The notes beneath the pieces are model-generated. The model had not been told where the DNA came from and did not search any database. It saw only the letters and a list, made by a program, of their open reading frames with translations. DNA of 64,000 nt, from positions 2,108,001 to 2,172,000 of the forward strand of contig JAGTJL010000007.1 of assembly GCA_020746875.1 (NCBI GenBank), given 5' to 3'. Of this stretch, positions 11,481 through 21,811 are shown piece by piece. The number at the start of each line of letters is the position of its first letter. Within the stretch, counting starts at the first letter, position 1. The DNA comes from Rhexocercosporidium sp. MPI-PUGE-AT-0058 (lineage: Eukaryota > Ascomycota > Leotiomycetes > Helotiales). The position numbers and the translations under genes were made by a program.

Positions 11481-12126
11481 TTATTTGTTTTGCGGGGAGA
11501 GTGAGTGGGAAGGCGGGCGATTTATGATACCATGACTTGAGATGTAACTTTATTGTGGCGTGCAGTACGTTGGGGCTCTTGCAGGAATTTCTATGGAATG
11601 CATATCAAGACTTTACGATACATATCAGCTGCTGCCTCAAAATTGGCATTGAATGTTTGTAAGTGATGTGGAATGTGTTGGTCTTCTCTAGCAATAATAT
11701 CTCGAAACCCATTCTCATGTCATAAATCTTTGGTGAAAGGAGTTCCCTAATGCTTGCTTGATTGTCCTGTAATAATTTCTTGCTTCGGTGAAGATTGATC
11801 ATGGTGAGCAAATGTGCCCTGCGAAAAGTATTCAATCCGATGCCTGAGTCGGCGTATCGGACCCGACAAACTGAGATTGAGGCTTCCTCACAGCTCGCGT
11901 TCAAGCTCGTAGTCTCGTTCAGGTTCGAAGTTGATGCAAGTGATGCGTAAATACAGGTGCTCAGTAGGCGCATTCGGATCGTTGAAGCATTCTGGATGCA
12001 GATCCGGGAATCAGATGGTATCTCGAAGATGAAACTTTCCGGAACAGATTCACGGAGTTTTCTCTATCTCAATGTCCCCATCCTCGAAGCATCTGAACGG
12101 AGCTTTCGTCATATTATGCTCTCTCC
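11481..12126. other. Intergenic region between convergent genes
   Basis: About 650 bp between the 3' ends of the Gly/His-rich gene and the FAD monooxygenase. Apart from probable 3' UTRs I see no feature. The frames here lack motifs. Confidence 0.3.
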
Positions 12127-13736
12127 TCAACCAGTTGTGCTGCTATCATTCTCCTCCAAGTGCAGAACTTCAACCTTGTACCGAACGTCATGGAGCCATC
12201 CCATCGGATCTTTTGCGTCTGGATTCGTATTCCTATTTGACCTGTCAGTCTTTCTTTTTCCAACAAAGAAAAGAGCCTCCACCCTCACTACACTCAAAGA
12301 ATGAACTTACGCTCTTGGATCACCCCCCAGAGGCAACCAGGCAGATCCAAAATCTCTCAGCCATCTCCACCAGAACCGAGCTGCTAGACCGACAACTCCT
12401 GTCCAGTAGGATTGAGTGGCCATTCTCTTGGATCGCGGAACCCGCAGCTGTGCATGCTCAGAGATTGCGTCCTTGAAATCAATGATCTCGTGATCTTTTG
12501 GGCCGTTGTTCAAGAGTGAGTTCGCGAGGACAGTGGCGTCTTCGATCGCAAAGCAAGCTCCTAGTCTGGAGTTAGCGGTGATCTATTGTTTTCTAGGTGG
12601 GGATTCTTACCTTGACCACTGCTGGGAAGCATAGCTCTCGATGCATCTCCAATCACAACAACATTGCTACTCCCGATTTCGTTCGCGTCCCATACTTTAT
12701 GCCAAAGTGGAGCTCGCACAATCCTACTTGAGTTCTTGAATATTGCACGAAAAGTACCAGCTGACGGATGGAAGATTGCCTCATGTTTCCTCAGAATCTC
12801 AACCGTGGACTCATGAGAGTACCCTCCGCAACTTAGATCTGCTCCATACAGCAATTGCGGTTCTGAAGGATCTTGCTCAGTGGATCTGCTAGGCGGAAGT
12901 GCTTCTGGTAGTGAGATGGTCCAGAACATCTTCCCGTCCGGAAGCGCCCATGTTGATGCAACCCCTTGGTCAAGCAGAACCCAGTGAGTATCCCCAGGCT
13001 CATTTGCTTTATCGTCAGCATTCTCAAATTTCTCAGAGATACCATAGATACCACTGCAGAATGGGAATTCTGGTGCCCATCGAGTTTTGACCTCATCGGG
13101 CCATTGCTGCTGAATGATGAACTTCCGAACTAGTGACCAATTCCCATCTCCTCCAACAACTAGATCGGTCACGACTGAAGTACCATCCTCGAATGAAATT
13201 CTCAAAGAGTTTGATGAGTCCCCCGAAGATTCAATCTCTCTCAATTTCTTACCCCACACAATTTCCCCTCCCAATTGCTCAAACTTCTCAAGTAAAATCC
13301 TCTGCAAATCCCGCCTCTCAACAACTCTCAAATTCGTCCCAAGCTCAGCCTTCCATCCTGGATTCCGAATGATGTTATACCATTTATACGGCCCTACCAT
13401 TCCACTCTCTGATTCCTCATTGCCGGCCCAAGCTCGCCAAATATTAATACTCGTTGTCTCCGAGCTGACTTCATGAAGTGCATCTTTCAAGCCGAGTTCG
13501 TACAGCGGGTACAGTGCATTAGACGTCAACGCCACCGCCGCTCCTGCTGCGTACGATGAACGACCACGTGTAGTTGACGACGCAGCGGATGTATCGTCTG
13601 GTGGAGGCAGCTTATCATATATGATTGGGGCATACTGCTCTCGAAGTGTTGGGTGAGAGAGAATTTGTAATGCGAAGACTGGACCTGCGATGCCGGCACC
13701 GATTATTGATATCGTGATTTTCTTGGTGTCTGGCAT
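12127..13736 (-). CDS. FAD-dependent monooxygenase (aromatic hydroxylase type)
   Basis: Three exons on the minus strand: 13736-12611, 12560-12311 and 12232-12127, giving 493 aa. The enzyme class uses NAD(P)H and O2 to hydroxylate aromatic or polyketide substrates with FAD. Seen here: the N-terminal dinucleotide fold SIIGAGIAGPVFALQ (GxGxxG, residues about 10-24), VVERRDLQRILLEKF with the FAD-contacting Arg, the DG-type motif LVVGGDGNWSLVRKF, and the GD motif VVVIGDASRAMLPSSGQG followed by ACFAIEDA across the first intron. The second intron starts exactly where a simple reading would stop (GTAAGT). Splicing to 12232 adds DPMGWLHDVRYKVE, a plausible family C-terminus. There is no signal peptide, so it is likely cytosolic. 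An MFS transporter lies about 1.2 kb upstream, which could mean a small metabolic or detoxification pair. The substrate cannot be told. Confidence 0.88.
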
Positions 13737-14248
13737 TTTTGTGGTTGAATTGCGAAAAGGATGAGAGATGAAATTGACGGGATGGTGGGCAAGGGGGAAG
13801 GTGATGCCGTCTTACGATCGCGATGTCTTAGCTGCCTAGATCTGTGGCTTCGCTTGTGTCTTGTGTACTGTACGCGAGATTGCTCGGTAAGTGTTCGATC
13901 CCTTTCTCTGGGTTGTCGTGCGCTTTTTTTCCCCTTACGAGTAACAAAATCTGCAGTGAGAATATATGGAGCAAGGTAGACCTACAAGAAAAAGAGTCAG
14001 GAGGAATGGGGTTGCAGCGTATGTATGTTTCTATCTATCGAGAAAGAGTAGACAACTTCGAGTCCCAGCCTCGAGCTCATATTTGTTTCTGCACAAAACA
14101 ACGATTGGGTACCCAGGAGTTTACCACCCAATGACCACCTCAAATTCATGTTCCCACGCGTTTCCCATCATAGCCTTCTAAAACTTTCGGCTCATCTAGC
14201 CTCTGAAAGTATGTTACCTGTCGCTCAGACTGCACAACGCCTAAACCT
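13737..14248. other. Promoter region of the FAD monooxygenase
   Basis: About 500 bp upstream of the monooxygenase start. Short frames exist, but none is supported. Confidence 0.3.
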
Positions 14249-14480
14249 CTATGTGCGTCCACGGGACTGTTTCCAGACTTCCTGTCAGTGTATCGAACCT
14301 CAGAACAAAAAATTCATGTGCAGAATATAGATAGACTCAACGGTGCTATGATGGGAGATGAAAACTTTGACTTACTATGCAGTAGTCGCAGGCTTGATCA
14401 CTGTAATCAACATATCTGAGACACCCGAAGGTGTCCCAATACTTGCATCGGTATGTCTTCTGCCAGCGATAGGTAGTCAT
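14249..14480 (-). CDS. Very small Cys-rich protein (45 aa)
   Basis: Two exons on the minus strand, 14480-14376 and 14281-14249, give 45 aa. The first exon encodes MTTYRWQKTYRCKYWDTFGC and then a segment with two more Cys in a C-x2-C pair (ACDYC). A GTAAGT donor follows at once. The only acceptor I find that leaves a clean end is ACTGACAG at 14282, which adds EVWKQSRGRT and a stop. Tyr/Trp/Cys density is far above background. There is no signal peptide. The style (short, cytosolic, paired Cys) resembles the small Cys-rich genes at 55.8-63.9 kb, but I see no alignable sequence. It may be a zinc-binding peptide. Expression evidence is needed to accept it. Confidence 0.4.
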
Positions 14481-14950
14481 TTTTGTTCGGGTTACAGTCT
14501 CTTGAGGTCGAGTGTTGTATAGAAAGTAGGTCGGGTTTGTTCTTGTGGACAGAGAAATGGATCCGAAATTGTTGGATGAAGAAGAGGGACGAAATTGGAG
14601 AACTGCGTTGGATATTTATACTAGGAGAGGAATGGGTTGTGAATAATATGAAGCTCTACTTTCCTTGGAGAGTGCAGAGTCATTTCGAAGGTCTCCTAAA
14701 CATACGTACCCGCCGAAGGAAGAAGGGTTATTCCCAGAAAGCAAGAGCAAAAACAAAACAAAATGTTAAATCTTATTCTGTCGCATGACCTTTCGTATTC
14801 TAGTAGCCATTCCGCTAACAATTTCTGCTCGTTGTTTCGGATCGACCAAATCAAACCGTATCGGAGTTAAACCATAGTCTGATCTTCAATGGCGAAGGAG
14901 ATTCCCTAATGATTTAAATCCTGCTACTGTCCTGCTACACGGGTTCTGCG
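14481..14950. other. Intergenic region
   Basis: About 470 bp between the 45-aa gene and the end of the MFS transporter gene. A 101-codon frame on the + strand at 14483-14788 begins with TTG and has no motif. Nothing else is seen. Confidence 0.3.
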
Positions 14951-16948
14951 TCATAAGTGACCCAGCCGCTGATCATCAGTCTCGCTGGGAAGTCCAACCA
15001 CCGCTTCAACATGTACTTTACTCAAACTCCTCCTCGAAATGAATGCACTCACGAGAAGTGCAGCGGCTCCGGTACACGCAAATAGAATCCACATCTGACT
15101 CAAGCTCTTGGCGTAAACATCCCTCACTAGCACCTTCCGACTCGGTCCAAGTCCCTTGACTAATAGAGCATTTGCTGCTGCACTCTTTCCTGTGAATAAG
15201 CTAGCTGCTTTTTCTCCTACTGATACTACCAGTGATTTATTGTACTTTTGCATAGAATTCTGGAACAATACACCACCGAGAACAACAGAGATCGCGGTTG
15301 AGAGCTCGCGTATAAAGCAGAATGTTGAAGTTGCTGTAGCATTGTCTTTGACGAGCACGCCTGACTGCAGTGCGAGGAGTGGAGAGGTGTATGCGATTCC
15401 TGTTCCACAGCCAGCCAGTATTTGGATCGTGATGAGAGTGGATAGTGGTGTTGTGGCTTTGGTGAAGAAGATGAAGAGAACCATGCTTAGGAGAAGCAAG
15501 GAGAGGCCGAGATAGATAAGCTCCAAGTAACGCCCTGTGGGTTCAGTCAACATGAATATTGTATGGATCATTTGCAATACCTGTCTTTCGAATGGAGATA
15601 CCGCTCACGGCACTGCTTATCGAAATTGTGATCTGAAATGGAAGGACAAACAGGCCAGATTGTAGCGGTCCGTAGCCTTTGACAGCCTGTGCGTAGAGCG
15701 GGAGATAGTAAGATGCAGAGAAGTATGTCTGGTCTAAAGTCAGAGTCTGTAAAACAACCAAAATTGATACTTCTTACCACACCATGAAGAAGTGCGACCA
15801 CAAGAGAAGCGACATTGGACTTGGAGCTGAACAAGCGAAGCGACATAACTGGGTGTGACGCAAATTTCTTTTCATTCCAAAAGAACAATGCAAAGATCAC
15901 GAAGCCGAACACTATCAAGCAGATTACTTTCGCGGAGCTCCAATTGAATGTTACACCACCAAATTCTAGCCCAAGCAGAAGACTCAAAGTGGCTCCGATA
16001 ATAGCGATACTTCCAATCCAGTCGATAGCTTTGAGCCCCGCCAGAATTGGAGTGGGTGGTGTTGGCAAGTTCAAAAACAGAAAGAGTGAGCTAAATGCTA
16101 GTCCAGAGCATGGAACTACCCCACGGTCAGTCAGAATTTGAGAACGAATCCGTGGATAAACTCACGAGTGATATAAAAGCACCATCTCCAATCAACAAGC
16201 TCGGAGAATGCCCCCCTAACACTGGGCCAACAGCTGCTGCAACGGCCCAAATCAAGGACTCGAATCCAAATATCATTCCTCTCGATCTTTCAAGTCATCG
16301 GTTAGTAGTCGAAGTAATTGGAAATAAATTTTGAGTCTACTTACCGCATGCTGAACAGATCGCCGGTGCAAATGTTGACCAAAATCAACATCCCACCACC
16401 GCCAGTACCCTGCACAGCTCTTCCAGCGATCAACATTGTCATGCTAGAAGCAACACCACAGATCAATGACCCTAGGAAGAAGAGTGCTAGAGAAGTTAAG
16501 ATTGCAGGTTTTCGACCGAAGATGTCGCTTATCATTCCCCATGAGGGGGTTGAGGCTGCAGTCGCCAGAAGGTATGCTGATCCTATCCAAGTGTACCCCG
16601 CAGACGAGTTGAAATGACTTGCGATTGTGGGGAGGGCAGTTGTCGTTATCGTCTATCCAAGTCAATGGTATTTTATTGGGATTGGAAAGATTGTTTGCCT
16701 ACGGTATCAAGTGCAGCTAGAAAGACAGAAAACTATCATTGAGTCAGGTCAAAAGGTCCGAAGAAATTGAAAACAATGAAGGAATTTACATATAGCATCG
16801 TCATAATGGTGGTCAATTGCAGTCTGGTATGTCTTTGAGGAGTAAAATTAACTCCAACCTCCCTGGGGAGGTAAGGAGGTCTTTCGTCAGATGATTGGTT
16901 CTCAGACTGTTCCCGCAGAGAGCTTGAGGTTTCCTGAATATTGTGCAT
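14951..16948 (-). pseudogene. DHA2-type MFS transporter with a one-base frameshift
   Basis: Seven exons are traceable: 16948-16790, 16732-16703, 16652-16345, 16286-16166, 16115-15783, 15733-15581 and 15534-14951. Joined, they encode about 562 aa of a drug/metabolite:H+ antiporter. Motifs: FLAALDT then TITTTALPTIASHF, GSAYLLATAASTP, MISDIFGRKP (loop motif A), AGRAVQGTGGGG, GMIFGFESLIWAVAAAVGPV, and DWRWCFYIT. Exon 4 contains a run of six G (sense strand, 16216-16211). Seven are needed to continue from PVLGG into AFSELVDWRWCFYIT. All other exon junctions are in phase, and exon 4 alone is one base short. As given, translation ends soon after. The intron before exon 6 uses a weak GTGTGG donor. 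Everything else looks under selection, so this is either a recent inactivation or an error in a homopolymer. The gene sits beside the FAD monooxygenase on the same strand. Confidence 0.8.
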
Positions 16949-17432
16949 ATCTATTGATTAATTTGAGACCAGGAGAATTATGGATTTAAGGAAACAATGA
17001 AAACCTGCAGGAGATTTTTCTTATAACTTTTAACTTGGTTTGATGTTCTTTCTAAGTTAGAAAGAATGCTCGTGTTATGACTGTCCAATGAGTCAGACAA
17101 AAGCGAGTTATAGCTAGGTGTTCAGTAATCCAACGAGACCCTCAAATTCCATCTCTGACTGTTTCGGCCGAGATTACTGATCATACGGCGTAGCTTGGAT
17201 TTATCTCCTGTTGAAGGTATTGCCAGAGACTAAATCGATGATTCAAAATTTCACGGGACGAGCACAACTTATTAACTTGTAACAGACTAGGCACGCAGAA
17301 CTGGAAGGCATGAAGTTCCCATGTATTCTGCATTCATATTCATACATAACTACCAGATTCATACAATCTAAACACATTTCCTACTCCAAAGTTTCCAATA
17401 AACAAGCGACGATCAAAATCTGTTCCCCATGA
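16949..17432. other. Intergenic region
   Basis: About 480 bp, AT-rich, upstream of the MFS gene and downstream of the Cys-rich secreted protein gene. I see no gene or repeat. Confidence 0.3.
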
Positions 17433-18042
17433 TTACCATACCACGAACCTTTTCTTTGAGACGAAGCCGCACCCAGTCTTCCCAGCTTGAGTCTGAGCTC
17501 CCAATCCAGAGCAAATACCTGCAGGTCCAGCACAGCAAGTACTTGCGCAGTCTGCACCACTCAGGCACTGCCCACCAATAAACTGACCTCCTTTCCCATT
17601 TCCAACATTTGGTACACCTGAAGGGTCGAACGCAGGCCCTCCAGCACCACCACCTACAGCTCCAGCAGGAGCCGCAACGGGCACTGGAGCTGGCTCTGGC
17701 TCCGTAGTGTTGACAGTGGGGACAGTTGCATTGCCAAGATCGAGAACTGGCGAGCCTCCAAACCCGCAGCCTGTTTTCCCTGCTTGCTCTGATGCTCCAA
17801 TTCCGGAGCATATACCGATGGGATTTGCACAGCAGTTACTGGCACAGTCTTTGTTACTGAGGCATTGACCACCGATGAATTGGGCCCCGTTTCCGTTGCC
17901 GACATTCGCAACTCCAGCAGGGTCGAATGAGAGTGCTGACGAGGACGCGATCATGAATGAGACTGAGGACTTTTAGAGCGTGCATTAGTAGATTGGCAAG
18001 ACTTAACATACGACTGACTGAGAGAATGTTAAATGTCTTCAT
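17433..18042 (-). CDS. Secreted protein with two six-Cys modules
   Basis: Two exons on the minus strand, 18042-18012 and 17962-17433, give 186 aa. The 49-nt intron has a CTAAT branch site and splits the signal peptide, which reads MKTFNILSVSLSFMIASSSA when joined. After cleavage there are two near-identical modules of about 55 residues. Each runs from FDP(A/S)GV..NVGNG through QFIGGQCLS to QAGKTGCGF with Cys pattern C-x5-C-x3-CC-x6-C-x13-C. A Thr/Pro/Ala/Gly-rich linker of about 35 residues joins them. Six Cys per module implies a compact disulphide fold. Small secreted proteins with a similar GGQC..DC..CC pattern occur widely in plant-associated fungi, some listed as effector candidates. A role at the host or environment interface is an inference. 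The tandem module arrangement looks like an internal duplication. Confidence 0.85.
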
Positions 18043-21000
18043 GTTGTCTGGTATTAAGCGTAGATATGGGAAGATCGGAGATGTACGACTTGATGAGAGT
18101 GGACAGTCGAAATGGCAGTACGAGATGAAGAAATGATTGGTTGTTGAATAGATAGTATCCGTATCAAACGGGAAAGTGAAAGCTGAGTGCTGATGATGAA
18201 TTTTACACTTACGTTTGCAGCTCTCTTTATATCAAAGAAAACCATGAGACCAAAACCAACAGAACTTCGTAAACCAATAACCTGTTGAAACTCCAGAAGC
18301 AAAAGCAACTCGGCCGATGTGTCAAGAAGACAACAAACGCGCGTAGACTCACCAATTACTCTTGGGATGTCGGTCCTTTAGGCCCCTGATATGGAAGCTA
18401 ATTGGGACGAACAGGCTGTCATCACATGTTTGAGACGATCCGAATGCGGCCCAGCAAGCTCGGATCCCCACCCCGTTTCGTGTTTCCAAAAGGATTCCCG
18501 ATGATCGCCTGTCATTGGAATTATTCCGAGGAACGACATGTTTGGCTAAAGTTTAATTCATGCGATCCATTGTTTCACAGGTTGGATGGAGGCGTGGGTT
18601 AGGAGTTTGTAGCGTTTAAGGTTTCAAGCTTCGTCCCAAGGACCCGGTGGCGACCACGAGCTTAAAACCTAAACCATATCATGGGATTGACAGGGCTATT
18701 TTAAGCGCCTGTCAGGTCATTTCGGGATTTTACCAACAATTGTTATGCGGCCTTTTATTTAGACTTAAATGCGGCCTTTGATGTGCTGGCCACATCAAGG
18801 CTTGATCTCCAGGTTTCAACTAGCGCGATGGGGCTGTTTGAAAGGCCGCTGGGCGTGTCAACACCTATTGGCGAATTAGGCGAGGCTGGAAAAGGGGGGC
18901 CACCAACCACTGACACAGGGCCCAACTCAAGTCAATCTCATCTCTGTTGAAGGTTAAAAATACGCATCTGCTGGAGTTTTAGCAATAACGCAGTGTTTCT
19001 CGATGGAACTCACGGAAGTCAAATAGGAACAAGCGGCGTGATCCTGTACCTCGAGAAGTGGCTGCAGGTCCTCTTGAACGAAATAGACTGTGCTAGAAAT
19101 TAGTCGACTTGAGGTTCCTCGCGGATATGCGCGCCATACTGGCCATTTAAAAAACCGGGAGATGGTATGGCTCTCTAGTGATTGATTTCGTTTGTTGCCA
19201 AAAAGCTCGATTCCACGGTTTGTTTGGACCTTGTCAACTTAAACGACAATTGCTCGGCGACAAAAATACTTGGAAGTATTCCCCGCAGAGCTATGAAATG
19301 ATATGGTCGCTGATGTAACAGATATGGATTATTTCTTAATACTCAGTACCATTGAAGCAATATGTATAGACATCAGGTGACGAACATCAACCACAAATTT
19401 CTTCATTTCTGTAAAAGAGTTTTGTGGCAGCAAGAACCTTATTCGCCTCCTAAACCCATACGCTTCTGGGCTCCATCGCATCTTGAGCTGCATTTCACGA
19501 ATCAATATTCATTAACCCGCTCAAACCAAGTTCACACCATGGTATCGATGACCACTTGAGGCTTATTGGCTTTGACACAAGCCAAATGATAAAAAAGTAT
19601 CACTCACCTCCCTAATCTCCCTCCAACTCAAAAATAAAGCATCTGCAGCACCAAGCCATCCTCTACGAGTCACAGTCCTTTTGAGTTATAGGAGAAAGAA
19701 CGTAAAGGGTTAGATATTTCTTGCAAGCATAGGCTCCACGTGAACTTAATGTTGTGTTTGTTTTCTGAAAGATTCGTTGTCACAAACTTGTCATTTCACA
19801 GTTTCCACTTGCATCTCCTTCTTCCAACCAAACTAGGTTCTAGGGCAGATAAAGTCATGGCTCACTTACTCTCTCTTTAAATCTCAAAAGCCTTTGTAAC
19901 ATTCTCTATCCCTCACATTTTTTAAACTAAGAATCGACATTGGTCCGGAGAAACTCCATTTCAACACAAACGTAACAAGCATTTTCGCTCGTCTCTTTCG
20001 CAGTAGAGACTTTAAAAGAGAGAAAGCGCTCATTTATATCTTGGAATCTACTTTTGGAATCAATTTGATCTTTCACCTCAAGATTCTCCAGAAGAGCCCT
20101 TTTCCATCCCGGACTCAAAACTCTGATAAGTATGGAAGACTTAGCTGAAGATTCGACGAAGTAATAAGAACACCACCAGCTGCTCTTATGATCGAACGAG
20201 GGGAAATACAGACATAGGCATGTCAAATCTAAGATTATTCTCGCTAGCAGCTAAAATTGAATCCCAGACATATAAAACTCCTTCGTAAAGTTCTTCTCGC
20301 CTGCCCCCATAAAGCAACGAAGTCGCCCAGTATAAATGCCCACTGAAATCGCCTTGATTCAATCTCCACGTCACCATGTAGCAGATGAAACCGATATCTT
20401 GGACCCAAATTCATTGATCAATATTCTCCTTCTTTCCCACACACCTCTCCAATCACCCTAATCCCAATCCCAATTCCCCTTCAATAACCAACGACCTTCA
20501 TCCTTTCCTTTTCTCCAACCTCCTCAGAATACACAGGAAGCATTTAAACACACAGTGAAACCACTCTGGCATTCTTACGGAGTATTAGAGCGTCGTGTGT
20601 GAGTAGTCAGAGGGATTCTCGCTGCAGACATATACTGCCCGAAAACGAGTTACGTCTTAATCGATACCTCTTCAGGGCCCGAGATACGAACTAAGAATCA
20701 GGAAGTTACGAAAAAAAAAACCCCTGCATCAACCTTTATGCTACTAAACAACTCAACTCTCAGAATTTCAAGCTTGGGATTTCACGGCACAGCCACGATC
20801 ACCAAGATCACGATAGTTTTGGGCGTGATTTTCCAAGAATGTCAGCGACACATCAACGATCTTCCTCTTTATATACACACAGTCCCATCACCCCTCACAC
20901 GTCCTTCTCACACCAACCAAAATCCCCCACTCTACTAAATTCAAGATTTCGTTCGCCCCCTCCCTATTCCTCATTCCTCATTCCTTATTTCCCGTGCTTC

Positions 21001-21811
21001 CCCTACCCCACAAACTACCCACAGCATAGTAATATACATAACTCCTCCCAAAGCCCCAGTCCCCATCCCACTCCATCCCAAGAAGAAGACTATGACGAGA
21101 AAGACTTCATGAGAGAGCTTATCCTTCTTGCGTTGGCTAAACGGCGACGTCTTTACCTTCAAAATGATACTTAGTCCAGCTGCCACTCTGCCCAAACCTT
21201 GACTCTACAACCCTGAAAATATCAGGGAAGAAGTACCTACCACTGTCCAGTACAGTGACACTAAGCGTTCGCTACCCCTTTCCTGTTGTCGTCTTCATGT
21301 TATTGTCATATCTTATTTTGGTCTCAGCATCGACAAACCAGCCTTCTCATTCACCAACATACTAACACACACGTATCAACAGAGATCTCTCGTACGCTAA
21401 TGAAACCGGCACATAGTCTAAGATGTAGGAAATATCGCAAGAAAGTCAGTGATGAGTTCAATACTTGCCCGATGCTGCTTGATGATTGTGTGTGCTGGTT
21501 TTTGAGCCTCCCTCTCTCTGCCTCGGGTTTGGGTCCATGTGGGTTTTATGCATGCCACTGGGTGTTGGCGAAGAAAGCGCTTACTAGGGGTGAGTCGTGT
21601 ATTAGCGAGTAGTGAAGTAGAGAGTTAGTTGTTGTGGAGAGAGATTGACTTCCTCTTTCCCCCTCGGAGGTTGTGATACTTCAGCTTCGCAAAATCTTCC
21701 GCAAACTAAGTAGAATCTGTAAATCGTATTCTATGGGTATATTCCATCTCCTCCTCAAAGACCCCAAACGCCCTCCTTCCAACTCGTGCTCATTCTTCCT
21801 CACCCACCACC
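18043..21811. other. Long gene-poor interval (3.8 kb)
   Basis: No gene is supported here. Frames of 60-111 codons occur (for example at 19927-20226, 20186-20377 and 20839-21174) but lack motifs. 20839-21174 is Pro/Ser-rich and starts with ATG, yet only its last 25 codons look peptide-like. There is an A run near 20710. 18600-19300 reads like old neutral sequence. I see no terminal repeats that would mark a transposon. Confidence 0.35.

Noticed and set aside
14483..14788. 101-codon + strand frame
   Set aside because: Its first codon is TTG and no family motif is visible. Composition looks random.
20186..20377. 63-codon frame (MVTWRLNQGDFSGHLYW...) with a second frame downstream
   Set aside because: It hints at a glycosyltransferase-like SGH-W motif, but the two frames could not be joined by a sound intron and no other motif follows.
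20839..21174. 111-codon Pro/Ser-rich + strand frame
   Set aside because: It begins with ATG, but composition follows the CT-rich base composition. Only the end (DEKDFMRELILLALAKRRR) looks protein-like.
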